From the NCBI GenBank assembly GCA_025765615.1, contig JAIVFJ010000082.1:1-64000 (forward strand): 64,000 bases of DNA, written 5' to 3'. Below the pieces are notes generated by a model. That model was given only the letters and a program-made list of their open reading frames with translations, did no database searches and was not told the origin of the DNA. The position numbers were made by a program, and so were the translations under genes. Positions 10,618 to 21,472 of the stretch are shown piece by piece (the first letter of the stretch is position 1; every line of letters begins with the position of its first letter). Origin of the DNA: Zopfochytrium polystomum. Its lineage: Eukaryota; Chytridiomycota; Chytridiomycetes; Chytridiales; Chytridiaceae.

Positions 10618-13600
10618 CTACTGCCCGAGCAGCCCCTCCAGCGCCTTCACCATTTCCACCAGCGCCGTAGTCCCGATGCCAACGCCGCCCTCCCCTCCTC
10701 GCCTCTTGTCCTTTGTCGCCGCCTGCACCGCCGCAGCCTGCGCTCCTGCCGCCGCCGCCGCCGCCGCAGATGTCCCCGAGAACACGCCGTCTGCCGCCCC
10801 AGCGGCCTCCGCCGCAAGCCCGCTTCGCCTCTGGCCGCGGTCCTCGCGCTGCATCGCCTCCCGCAGCCGGCTAGGCTCCGGCAGCCAGCCCTCCCACAAG
10901 TCCACCACTTCCCGCGTCACGGACCCCACGAGACCAAACGCGCCCATCGCACCCCCCACCAACGGCGCGACAAACGACGTCTTGCCCGTCGCGGCTCCCC
11001 TGGTAAGCGGGAAAGGGGTCGGCAAGGTGGAGTGGTTTGCGGGGGCGGTGTCGGCGACGGCCGCGGGGACAGCTGGGGCAGGGACGGCTGCGGCGGGAAT
11101 CGCTGTCGCGGCGGAAGCGGCAACATTTGGATCGGGCCCCGCGGCTTCCGCTGGCAAAAGCGGGTCTGTCACGGCCGCGCCTAACTCGACCGTCGAACCC
11201 AGCATCGCCACGTCTTCGTTTTCCACGAAGTTGCTGGCGCTTGCGCCGTTGCTTGAGCCGTTGCCAGGGGCATCGGTGGCGGCGGGGGTGGCGGCTACGG
11301 GCGCGGCTTTCTCGTCGCTCGGAGCTCGAGGAGAGCCAGCTGTGATCGGCCTCGCTAATCCCGCCGCCGGGGTCGCCTTGCGCGCCGAAGTGTGCCTGGC
11401 TCGCGGGTCCGTTCCTTTTCTTCGGCCAACAAGGACACGGAAAGGGTTGAACCGACCAAACCCTTCGTATCGCAAATCCTCGACAAAGGGCTCGCCGCCA
11501 CTGCTGCATCCAGGTCCGCGCGATGGGTCTGCGGGATCCACTTCCTGGCCGTCAGATGCTTTCCCTGCTACCGAGTAGACCGAACCCTCAATAAGGACCA
11601 CTGCCTTGATTGCCCCAGATTTGCCTCTGAATCCACCCCACGGCTTTGGCGATGGGTCCATCCTGGCTTCCGCCTCCCCGCGCTTGAGTATGCGAGAGAT
11701 GTGCAGGATCCGAGTGTGCTGCGGTTCTTGGTAAAACTCGGAAATTCGAGATGGGCGGGTTTCGAAAGGGGACACTCGAGGGGGGCGGAAAACACCCCGA
11801 CCGGTCTCTGAAACGAGCGCTCGGCCGCCCATTCCGATTCCAGTTGCCCGGACCAGCGAGCGTCGTGGAACAGGCAGAGCCACATCGACAAAGTCTCCAG
11901 GACGTATGACGTTCGTTCCCCACCTAAGGAGTAGAACTTCTTGGTAGACTTCGGTGGAAGACGCTGCCGCAGAGTGTTCGGACTTCTTGTCGTCTTCGTC
12001 CTCCGTGCTGTCAGGGGACACCGGAACGGTGACGTTTGCTCCAGGCACCATGACTTCCCAAGAGGAGATGGCAGCAAGACCTTGCAGCGCCCCACGGATA
12101 AAGTATTGACGCTCTTCGCTCCAGCCGTCGTCCGAACTCTCGAGGTATGGCCGGAGAGCGAAAGGTACGAGGCAACTTGTCGGAACTTCTCGTGGTCCCA
12201 TTATGAATGGATCAGGGCGAGGAACATAGTGGCCAGGCGTTGTTCGCCGATCCGTGTGGGGGAGTAGCTGAATAGGGGCGACGGTTGGATCGGAAAGGTG
12301 GCTGAGCTCAGAAGGAGTCGGGAGTGGCAGAGGAAGCACAAGAGCGGACATCTGATCGTGGGAGCTATACGCTTCCCCAACCGCACTGGAATTGGAAGGT
12401 AAACAAAGTACTGGCCAATACGAAACATTGGTTGCTTCGATTTTTTCGTTCCCTTCCAAGCGGGATGTCAGGCACCAGAAGACTTCGCCAATACGGCAAG
12501 GGTTCCAGTTGGTAAAAGCCGCGATATCAAGACGTTTGGTGACGGGCACGGGTGACGAGAGGCGGGCTTTTTTCCTTTCGGGACCTTCATCAGAACTTCC
12601 ACCATGACTGCTGTCATTCGACGAGTCCTCTTCCGACGACGTCTCATCTTCTTCGTCCGAGGAGTCAGTCTCATCACTGCTGTCAGAGTCGTTGGGCGCT
12701 TTGTAAGAAGAATCGTCATCTTCGTCATCCCCCGCAACCAAAGCGGCGCCGTTTTCACTTTGACCGACGGCGAGCGAAGATTCTTCTGGTTTGCTTGTGC
12801 GTTTGCTTGTGCTCTCGTGCTCGACTGTATCTGTCACAGTATCGTGGTGATTGGGGCCACCTTCCGTCGACAACGCTGACTGATCGGGTTCAGGAGCCTC
12901 CCCTGTTGCTGAAATAAGCCTTTCCTGCGTTGGTTCCACTGGATAAGCTCTATGGTCCACAACGTCATGGCAGTATTTACAGCTGCATCGGGCAGCTGCG
13001 TCTCCCTTCACCATCCAATCAACGTGCGGGGCGAACTGATAAATCATCATATTAGTTGCACTAGTTTGGCTTCAGTCCCGGGCTTACCTCATTGGAAGAC
13101 CGAAATTTACGACCGCTACAATAGGAATTGTAATGGTCAAAAATGGGTTCACAACGAAAAAAAAAGACCTACGCACGCAGGATGTCCGTACAAGTACAAG
13201 TCGGCATGTTCGCCTGATTGCCGGACCTGTTTGAATAGTGCAAACCCTGGGGGAAGACCTGCCAAACGTAGCTTAGACATCCATCGATGAACTTCTGGAC
13301 CGTCGTCTGGAAGCCTTGTAAGAGATCCTGTCGGCACAGGATGGACTTCTTCCCGCCCGTCAGAAATTTTAGGTCGAAGAAACGCGCCGTCTGGTTCGGC
13401 TGCCGCTGGTGTTGTTGGTTGTGTCACTGGAGTCATTAAACCATGAACAATTAATGCAATGTAAGGTTCAGTAAATGATGCGGTCTGCTATCTCACCCTG
13501 ATTCTGAACCTGAGTCTCGACAACCTCTGCCACCGACGATGCGGAAACGGCTGGTTGTGCCGCTGGTGATGCCGCGGTTTGCGCCGCGCTTTGGGCCGCT

Positions 13601-14181
13601 GTTGCGATATCGCTGTACTCGTCATCAGACAAGGTCGGTGAACGAAGGGATCGAATAATGTTGTCGTGGATGGCTTTTCGTTCCCGAAGCAGATCCACGG
13701 CATCGCACATGACTATAGGAAGAAGAGAAACGGTTCCCGGCGATCGGGAACGCGTTTTCCGCTTCCGTGATTTCTTCCCAGTTGGAAGACCGGACAGAAG
13801 ATAGCCGTATGTGGCATGGGGGCTCTCGATAGCATAAGAGGCTTCATCAGCTGCTGCAATGGCCGAGGATTCCTGCGGCGCAGTGGAGAGGACTGACGCG
13901 TCATTCTTTACCGTAAGCGAATCGAGTGTGACATCCATTGGGCTGTGGTGCGATGATTGCGGCGCTGGATGAACGTCCCCGAGGCTGACCACCTGAAAAG
14001 GGTCTGGAATAGGGTCTTCGTCATATTGCTCAAAACGACTGTGCGAGAAGGCTCTTGTGGAAGTTGTCACGGCTATCCCCTGATCGTCCGATTCTATTAC
14101 GGGAAACCGTGTCATTTGGTCCGAATGATGTCCGGACTGTCCGGCAAGATACAGCCCTGGTGCAGAAAACGGGTTGTCCAT
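10618..14181 (-). CDS. Clr2-like transcriptional silencing protein
   Basis: Four exons: 13497-14181, 13177-13426, 13088-13115 and 10618-13035. The phases close and give 1126 residues from the first in-frame ATG (14181). The fungal Clr2 silencing domain is recognisable across three exons: 'LPPGFALFKQVRQSGEHADL', 'YLYGHPAGRKFRSSNEFAPH' and 'RCSCKYCHDV'. It is followed by a very acidic Ser/Asp/Glu tract. A second conserved region reads 'CRIGEVFWCLTSRLEG', 'NVSYWPVLCLP', 'IRPGDFVDVALPVPRR' and 'ILHISRILKRG', as in the Clr2 C-terminal domain. In fission yeast Clr2 is a subunit of the SHREC deacetylase/remodelling complex at heterochromatin; that role here is inferred. The Ala-rich C-terminus is not conserved. 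Upstream, the same frame reopens before a TAA at 14314-14316 with a Ser/Pro-rich coding-like stretch, so the N-terminus may be longer. Confidence 0.82.
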
Positions 14182-14999
14182 CAAAACTACATCGCCGGGC
14201 TCGCTCAAGCCAGACGAAAGAAGATTTAGCGGGCCACTAACTAAACCGCTTTGCACCTCTGTTGGCGGGAATAGCTCGTCTGCTGTTTGTGGTGGTAGGC
14301 GGAGAGATGCTTCTTAGTGTTGACTTGTCAAAGAGTGGGGTTTGCGCTTGCCTTGTCCAGCTCCTCTAATGGACGGATCGGCGAAAGCGGCACTTGGCGA
14401 TGGATCTGGCGGTAATAGGAAAGGCACGGACGAGCCGACGGCTGAAAATTCCAGCGGCTGCGAGGAGGAGGAGAAGGACGAGGGGGGATCGGAGGAAGAG
14501 GTCGATACAGAGGTCTGGGCCGAGGCGTTTGGTGCGGAAGTAATGGTGGGTGATGGTTGGGCAGAGGTGCCGGCACCGTGCGGCGCCGGCTGTGCCTTGT
14601 CAGGCACGAGTGTCATTTCCCAAAATTTCAACCAAGTAGCTCCCCAAGAAAAATTCCGCAACCGCTTTCCAAACGGCGGGGCACATTGCGGTGCGCACGG
14701 GAGAGGAGCGAATACCCTTTACGAGAGGCGGTGAGTGGACTATGCACGAGGTGCGCGCGTACGGATTATCAACGTGTTGAAATGTTAACCGCTTACCTTG
14801 GCGGGTAATAGAATAGCCACCGGCAAAGGGTGAAAGGTGGTTGGTTTGTCTCCTGTCTCTCGTCTAGCCCCCCATCCCAAAAACGAAAAGAAAGAAAAAA
14901 AACCCCCAAAACAATAATTAAAAAATTAAAAATAAATTCATAAATAAACCACCAATAGCCTGTCGCTCCACAGAGAAAGTTCCTTTTGAGCGTGCAGTC
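14182..14999. other. Divergent promoter region, Clr2-like (-) / membrane protein (+)
   Basis: An 818-base region between divergent starts. 14317-14661 is open on the minus strand in the Clr2-like frame and Ser/Pro-rich, and may be an extra 5' exon. The part near 14880-14950 is A-rich. Nothing else is recognised. Confidence 0.45.
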
Positions 15000-16222
15000 A
15001 TGACCTCCCCGTTCCTGCTGCGTGTTGGTCAGTCACCCACCCCCCTCTCCATCTCCACCCTTCGCACGCCCTCACTCCACCGTCCGTATTGTCTCTCTCT
15101 CCCTCTCCTCCTTCGCGCCATGCACTTTCAGTTTGCTTTTTGACGCTGAATCGGCCCATACACAGCACCCGCGTTGTTGAGGGCATTCATCGTCAGCCAC
15201 ACACTAACCCTCGCCACCCTGAATAGCAAACACCTTGGTGTACCTGTTCTTCTTGGGTACCAACATCTACAGCACCTACGGCCATGAAGGCGACCTTTAT
15301 GACGACCACCAGACCTATTTGGTGGGTGCCATCGTGAATGACTTGCTGAAGGCTGACGACGAAGCTATTCCTTCTCGTTCGTAGAGTCCCGCCAACTTCG
15401 TGTTCTATGCCTGGGGCCTGATTCACATCCTTTTTGGAGGCTTTGTCATCTGGCAGTGGTTCCCTGAGACAGAGGAGATTGTCGAACACGCTTTCGGTGC
15501 CTGGTTCGCTGTTGCTGGCCTCCTTGTCGCCGTCCAACTAGATCTTTGGGTAAGGTGACGTGCCCACAGCTCTGTTCCCGCTAAACGCCCCACTGTCTCC
15601 AGAAATCCGGCGATTTGATCTTCTCGCTCTTCACTCTCATCTTCGCTCTCCTTTCCGTCTCGGTCATTTACTACAACCTTGCCACTTCCTACCCTGGAAC
15701 GACACCAGCCCAGCACATTCTGGTGCACGCGCCAGTCTCCCTCTTCCACGGCTGGCTTGTCTTCATCTTCTGGCTCAACTTGATGGCCATTTTCACCTCA
15801 GTCCAGGACCCTAAGCACCCTGACCTGCTCCACTCCGCCCTGGCCTTCTTTGTCATGGTGAAGTTGTCCGCCACCGCGTCTTCGTACACTGAATGGCGCC
15901 ATGACTCTGGCGATGTTGCGGGTGCTGGCGTTATTGCTTGGTATGCGTTATTTCGTCCGATACTCTGTTCACTCTCTTCTAGCCGCTGGAAGGAGGGTGG
16001 GGTGCCTGCGCTTCGTTCTAATCGACAACATCAACTTTGCTCATCACTAGGGCTCTGTTCGCCATCTCGTACGGCCAGCCTGCTCCTTTCATCAGCTGGT
16101 CGGCCTTCATCCTCGCCTGGTGGGTCACTATCCACACCATTTTCCGGCCTGCCCAGTTTGTTTGGAAGCTGCGCTCTGCCTCGGGCGAACAGCAGCCCCT
16201 CCTTGGTGAGCAGCAGGCCTAA
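15000..16222 (+). CDS. Multi-pass membrane protein of unknown function
   Basis: Five exons: 15000-15021, 15227-15321, 15385-15549, 15603-15940 and 16051-16222. The phases close and give 263 residues starting 'MTSPFLLPNTLVYLFFLG'. About six hydrophobic segments are visible: 'NTLVYLFFLGTNIY', 'FVFYAWGLIHILFGGFVIW', 'AFGAWFAVAGLLVAVQL', 'DLIFSLFTLIFALLSVSVIY', 'LFHGWLVFIFWLNLMAIF', 'SWSAFILAWWVTIHTIF', plus a moderate one around 'LHSALAFFVMVKLSA'. Trp and aromatic content is high. I do not recognise a named family. Joining exon 1 directly to exon 2 restores phase with a P codon. An AATAAA at 16494-16499 fits its 3' end. The core exons are well supported; the short first exon is moderately so. 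Confidence 0.75.
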
Positions 16223-16946
16223 GACTGCAGTGTAGAGTGCAGCAGGGTCTCAAACTTTTGTCTCTGCCCTTTCTTTTTTTTTTTTTTTTTTGGTTCTTGT
16301 TGTTTTGCCAAGAGGATGTTCTGCCCACACCGGGTAAGCAAGGGCGTCTGTTCCGTCTGGGTATTACTCGATTGCCTCCCGCCCCCCCTGGCCCCCCCTC
16401 CCCCCCTTTTCGCTCCTTTCGTTTGCGTCTCCCCAGCCCCTCCCTTCTGTCTGTCTGCGCTGCTCTGGTTTTTTCCTTGGTTTTGCGAGATTGAATAAAG
16501 AGGCGTGAAACATACTTCAAACCCCCTCTGACAAGTCTGGTCCCCTCGTCTCCGCCGCTTTTTCTTTCACGGGAAAGAGGAGAAAGCGAAGGAGAACAAT
16601 CTGTGATTGTACGTACGTGATTCAACTCCAAAAGGTAATCGCATCGCGTTTGATATCCCGCCACGCGTTTTGTCATGCTATATGCTATGAAGCACCGCAG
16701 GATGCACTCGAGGCTGTTGAGCAGCCGGAAGATCGCGAATCTGCCTCCTTCGTCTAACGTATCAGTGCTTGCAGGGTCCCTCGCGGAACGAACTCCTTCG
16801 ACCTTGCACGAACGGACTCGCTGTTACCTCTCCTCCACCAAATCCGCATCCGCGCTTCGGAGACAATCGCGGTCACGACCGCCGCTTGTCGATTTCGCAT
16901 CACATCTTTTTTTTTCCGCCCATTGCAAGAAAAAAACCACCCAACC
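16223..16946. other. Spacer membrane protein / MRPL12
   Basis: A 724-base region with a T run near 16269-16290, C-rich stretches at 16379-16408 and an AATAAA at 16494-16499. The MRPL12 promoter should lie in its right half. No gene is recognised. Confidence 0.5.
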
Positions 16947-18102
16947 ATGCCCTGCCTCCAAGCGACTTCAGCAGGGTGGACCCGCACGACCGCACGACTC
17001 GTCAGGCGGACCGTCGCCGCCACCGCGGTTCCTGCGGCACCACTCGCGCCGTCATCGTTCTTCCCCGCCGCCATCGCGTCATGGCGATCACGGACGCGGC
17101 CGTACACGACGCCCGCCGCGGCCGGCGCGGCCGCGCCGGCGCCAAAGATTGTGGAGATCGTCGACAAGATTGCGGCGCTGACGCTGCTGGAGACCGCCGC
17201 GTTGGTGTCGGAACTCAAGGTAATCCAAATCGCTGAGGGTTGTGGCTTTGCGTGGTGTGGAGGGACATTGGGTCCATGAAAGTAGTTTGTGAGTGAGCGC
17301 GTGTTTAGGAGTGTATGTGTGCGTCAGATAGAGTTTATGTGAGTGTGTGTTTGTGTGCATGTGTGTTTGTCTGTGTGTGTGTGTGTGTGTGTGGTGTGTG
17401 TGTGTATGTGTAAGTTCGAGACTGCGTGAATGCGCGAGTGCGCGTGGTTGAGATAACGGAATGTCTCTACTTAACGCAATATCGTCTCACCCTACTAACT
17501 CTGGTCGCGTCCCCGGAATACCAGACGCGTTTGAACATTCAAGACATTGCGCTTCCGGCCCCCATTGCGGCGGCTCCTGCCGCCGGTGCTGCCGCAGCCC
17601 CTGCTGCCGCGGCAGCTGCTCCAGCCGAGGTAAAGAAACGATATGAAGTGGAGCATGACCTCGTTGGCGTTTTTGCTGCACGGTTTGACACTCCTTCCCT
17701 TGGTGAACGCTGTTTTTTTCGTAGGAGAAACCAGCTGAGCGGACCGAGTTCAAGGTGAAGCTCGAAAAGTTTGACGCCGCGGCAAAGGCCAAGGTCATTC
17801 GGGAAATCAAGAATCTCCTGCCTGGCTCTAACCTCGTCGAGGCAAGTATTTTTGAGACGAGAGGCTTCGTATTCCTTTGTCCATTCTCCATTTGGCATCC
17901 GCGACCATGGCGCTGTTTCTTTTTAGTTTCCGCGACCTCCCGTTGCCGTTTCCAACGACTTTTTTCTAAACCCTTACCCGAACAGGCAAAGAAGTTTGTC
18001 GAGAGTGTTCCCAAGGTGATCAAGGAAAACGTCCCAAAGGAGGAGGCGGAGAAGATGAAGGCGACTCTGGAGGCCCTTGGTGCAACGGTCATTCTGGAGT
18101 GA
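16947..18102 (+). CDS. MRPL12: Mitochondrial ribosomal protein L7/L12
   Basis: Four exons: 16947-17219, 17525-17629, 17725-17841 and 17986-18102, giving 203 residues. The N-terminus is rich in Arg, Thr and Ala with no acidic residues, as in a mitochondrial presequence. 'KIVEIVDKIAALTLLETAAL' is the L7/L12 dimerisation domain, followed by an Ala/Pro hinge. The C-terminal domain reads 'EFKVKLEKFDAAAKAKVI', 'NLLPGSNLVEA', 'KKFVESVPKVIKENV' and 'ALGATVILE'. It forms the stalk that recruits translation GTPases in the mitochondrial large subunit. The third intron begins GCAAGT, not GT, right after GTCGAG; only this GC-AG junction gives the conserved 'LVEAKKFVE'. Intron 1 carries a GT microsatellite near 17360-17405. 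Confidence 0.95.
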
Positions 18103-18779
18103 GCGACGCTGCTCAGTACTCGGGGGAACACAAGAAAGAAAAAGGGAGGAAAGTCGGGACGCCTCCCCTCTTTCTCACCCATCTTCAAGTGTTCTCGCTT
18201 TCTTCTTTGGGGGGGAGTGTTTCTCGCTGTTGTCATGCACTTTGGTTGCTTCAGGGAGTTTGGGGTTGGGGCATTGGTCTGCCCACAGAGATGAAAGGTC
18301 ATCCCAAAAACCAAAAGAAAGGATTGAAAAAAAGAAACGGCACGAGCAGAGCGGCTGCACCTTCACGAATGCCTTCTTTGACCGCGCGCTCGCTCCTGTT
18401 TCTCGAAAAGACAAAGCAGAGGCGGGAGCGGCAATTGCCTATGGTTTCTGACCCTGCAAGTTCGTCGAAGGTAGTAGTAAGCGTAATTTGTATATTTAAG
18501 AGTGACAACAGGGGGTATATCTCTCTCTTCTCTTCTCACTTCTCATTTCTTCTATTTCACTTATACGCACACCGGGGCGGAAATTGGCGTCTGGGCCAAC
18601 ACAGGGACGCCTTCAGTGCAACAAGCCGCGAGCGAGCGACGATCGCCAGCAGCTCGGTTCCGTTTCGGCAAAACTGAAGGGGACGGGTCGACGTGACTCC
18701 CTTTCAACAGCGAGACAGAGAGAGAGCCGCAGACAGGGAGGTAGACAGACAGGCTGACAGAGAGGTGCACAGACAGATA

Positions 18780-18811
<32 letters not shown>

Positions 18812-18931
18812 TCAATAAATTATTGGAAAACGGAGTCAGTCACAAGACTTGGAGCAACACAAAAAAAAAAAAACGAAAAAAAAACCAAGAAACACCCCCA
18901 CACAAAAATACACACTCACAACACACACGTT
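18103..18931. other. Spacer MRPL12 / acyl-CoA dehydrogenase
   Basis: An 829-base region with purine-rich and CAGA repeats (18715-18815). It should hold the MRPL12 3' UTR and the promoter of the next gene. No coding signal is seen. Confidence 0.5.
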
Positions 18932-20680
18932 ATGACCGCCCACCTCGCCACGTCGTTCGTCAACTACACGCCCGCCGCCGATGCCCACGGCGGCGAGAAG
19001 TCGGCCTTCCTCGCGCTCTCGCCGCGCGCTCTGGCCCTCAAGCAGGCGCTCGAGCACTTTGTCGAGGTAACGTGGTCCCCATCCACCACCCATCCCGCAC
19101 ACTTGACACAATCATGCAGATCCCGAACGTTGCCTGCTCACTTCTTGACCCCCCCTAATCATCATATTACCATCTAACCGTCTGCAGTTCGAGTGCATCC
19201 CCGCAGAGCCCATCTACCACTCCCAGCTCGGCAAAGTTGGCACCGAGGAACGATGGAAGGTGAGAGAGAGAGAGAGAGAGAGAGATAGCCGGCAACGGGC
19301 AGTTTTTTTCCGCCTTGGATCTTCGTCTTTTTCTGGTCACGCCAGCTGATGATGTCGCCCCTTCGTGTTACCGCCCCACCACCCCTACCCCCAGAATATC
19401 CCTCCAATTATGGAGCACCTCAAGTCGAGGGCAAAGGCGCTAGGCCTTTGGAACTTGTTCCTCCCGTTTTACTATCCCGAGGGACCGGGCCTGACGAACC
19501 TCGAGTATGCAGTCCTCTGCGAAATCACTGGACGTTGCCACCTGGCACCAGAGGTAACCATTTATGAGGCTTTTGTTTTATACTCTATTGTGCCTCTTCG
19601 ACAGCAACGCGGGCCCAATCTCAGAAAGTTGCGCACTCACTAATCTCGTGTCACCGCCCCAACGGAACGTCTCAGGCCACAAACTGCGCTGCTCCGGACA
19701 CGGGCAACATGGAGGTGTTTGCGAAGTACGGGACGCCCGAGCAAAAAGCCAAGTGGCTGACTCCGCTGCTGAACGGCGAGATCCGGTCCGCATTTGCCAT
19801 GACCGAGCCTGGGGTCGCCTCGTCCGACGCGACAAACATTGAGACCCACATTGCGCGGGACGAGTCCACCAAGGAATACGTCATCAACGGCCGCAAGTGG
19901 TGGACGTCCGGCGCGGGGGACCCGCGCTGCAAGGTGTACATTCTGATGGGCAAGACCGACACGTCGGCAGCGCCGCACCGGCAGCAATCCATGATCATCG
20001 TGCCGGCGGGACTCAAGGGCATCACGGTCGTTCGCCCGCTGACGGTCTTTGGCTACGACGACGCGCCGCACGGGCACTGCGAGATTATCTTCAAAGACGT
20101 GCGCGTGCCGTTCGCCAACGTGCTGCTCGGCGAAGGCCGCGGCTTCGAGATCGCGCAGGGGCGGCTGGGGCCCGGGCGGATCCACCACTGCATGCGGTCG
20201 ATCGGGATGGCGGAGCGCGCGCTGGCGATCCACGTGCTGCGCGCGACGGACCCTGCGCGGCGGACGTTTGGCAAGGTGCTGGCGCAGCACGGGTCGATGG
20301 GGGAGGCGATTGCGATCTCGCGCGCCGAGATCGACCAGGCGCGGTTGCTGGTGCTCGCGGCCGCGGATCGCATCGACCGCGGCGGCAAGGCCGGCGCGAA
20401 GATGGCGCTCAAGGAGATTGCGCTGGCGAAGGTCGTCGTGCCATCCATGACGCTGCGCGTGATTGACCGCGCCATCCAGGCCCACGGCGCCGCGGGCGTG
20501 TGCCAGGACACGCCGCTGGCGTACATGTACGCCGGCATGCGCACCCTGCGCATCGCGGACGGGCCCGACGAGGTCCACCTCGCGTCCATCGCAAAGGCCG
20601 AGCTGCGGCGCGCCGCGAACCTGCGCGGACACTCCGACAAGCAAAAGGAGATTAGCGCCGGGCTCGTCGCCAAGCTCTGA
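18932..20680 (+). CDS. Acyl-CoA dehydrogenase, ACAD10/11-like, with PTS1-type C-terminus
   Basis: Four exons: 18932-19066, 19188-19259, 19395-19553 and 19676-20680; 456 residues. Conserved acyl-CoA dehydrogenase motifs are '[18 protein letters not shown]', '[18 protein letters not shown]', '[20 protein letters not shown]', '[20 protein letters not shown]' and '[20 protein letters not shown]', then '[18 protein letters not shown]'. The 'DGPDEVH' signature and 'GRIHHCMR' point to the ACAD10/ACAD11 branch, present here as a free-standing dehydrogenase without an aminoglycoside-kinase-like domain. It oxidises fatty acyl-CoA to enoyl-CoA with FAD. The last three residues, AKL, fit a peroxisomal PTS1 signal, so peroxisomal beta-oxidation is likely. 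The last exon is clearly more GC-rich than its surroundings. Confidence 0.93.
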
Positions 20681-20973
20681 AGATTGGAGAGTACGCGAGC
20701 TTCCTTCTTCCTTTTTTCTTCGTTTATTTTCCCTGGTTCATCTTTTGGTCCCTTTCTTCTTTTTTTCCCCCCACTTTATGTCAGCGCGTTCGCTTTTCGG
20801 CATGCTGTCTCCCTCCCCCATCCCTGGTTGTTTCCCGCGTCATTTGCTTTGTCTGCTTGCCCGTTCAACCTCCACAGTCACTTGGGACGTTCCCCCCTTT
20901 GGCCCCCCGCGTCCTTACTTGCAAAAAACAATATCAAAACGAAGGCCTCTGGTTGTAATGCGTCTGTGTTACA

Positions 20974-21005
<32 letters not shown>

Positions 21006-21472
21006 CTTGCTTGCTTACCCCAGCAAAAGTGAGACGCATCGATCTCACTTGGAGCCAAGACAGTTCCACATATTCCGCCCCACTTACCATTGGGTGGGTG
21101 GTCGGTACCAATAATGCCCGCACGAGCAAGCGCCAAGCAATTAGATAAGACAAGAAACGCACACCTGCACACCCACAATTGCCCATAATTGCACGATAAT
21201 CACATGATGGAAATTGCGAGCTGCTTCGCCCCCCGCTCTCGTCGCAGAACGACGCTTCAAATCCAAAAAAGTTGATGTAACGAAAACACACAACGAGCCC
21301 TGCCAGGAAAATGGAAGAAGGGGAAAGAAAGGAGAAAAGTGAAGAAAAAAACAGCAAGGAAAAGGACCGCAGAGCGGGAAGGGGAAATCATCGCCGCAAA
21401 CCAACGTCGCCCTTGCGTCGCGCACCTCTCGCACTTCCCTCCAACTAACCAAAAAACCGTCCAGGGTTCAAA
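20681..21472. other. Convergent spacer acyl-CoA dehydrogenase / G6PD
   Basis: A 792-base 3'-to-3' region that is T/C-rich, with a T run around 20978-21005. No gene or structured RNA is recognised. Confidence 0.5.

Noticed and set aside
10277..11578. 433-residue plus-strand ORF opposite the Clr2-like gene
   Set aside because: It mirrors the Ala-rich 3' end of a well-supported minus-strand gene and has no conserved motif.
15150..15190. A 26-nt cassette exon in the membrane-protein gene (reads 'PALLRAFI')
   Set aside because: Including it breaks phase with the next exon; direct joining of 15021 to 15227 keeps the frame.
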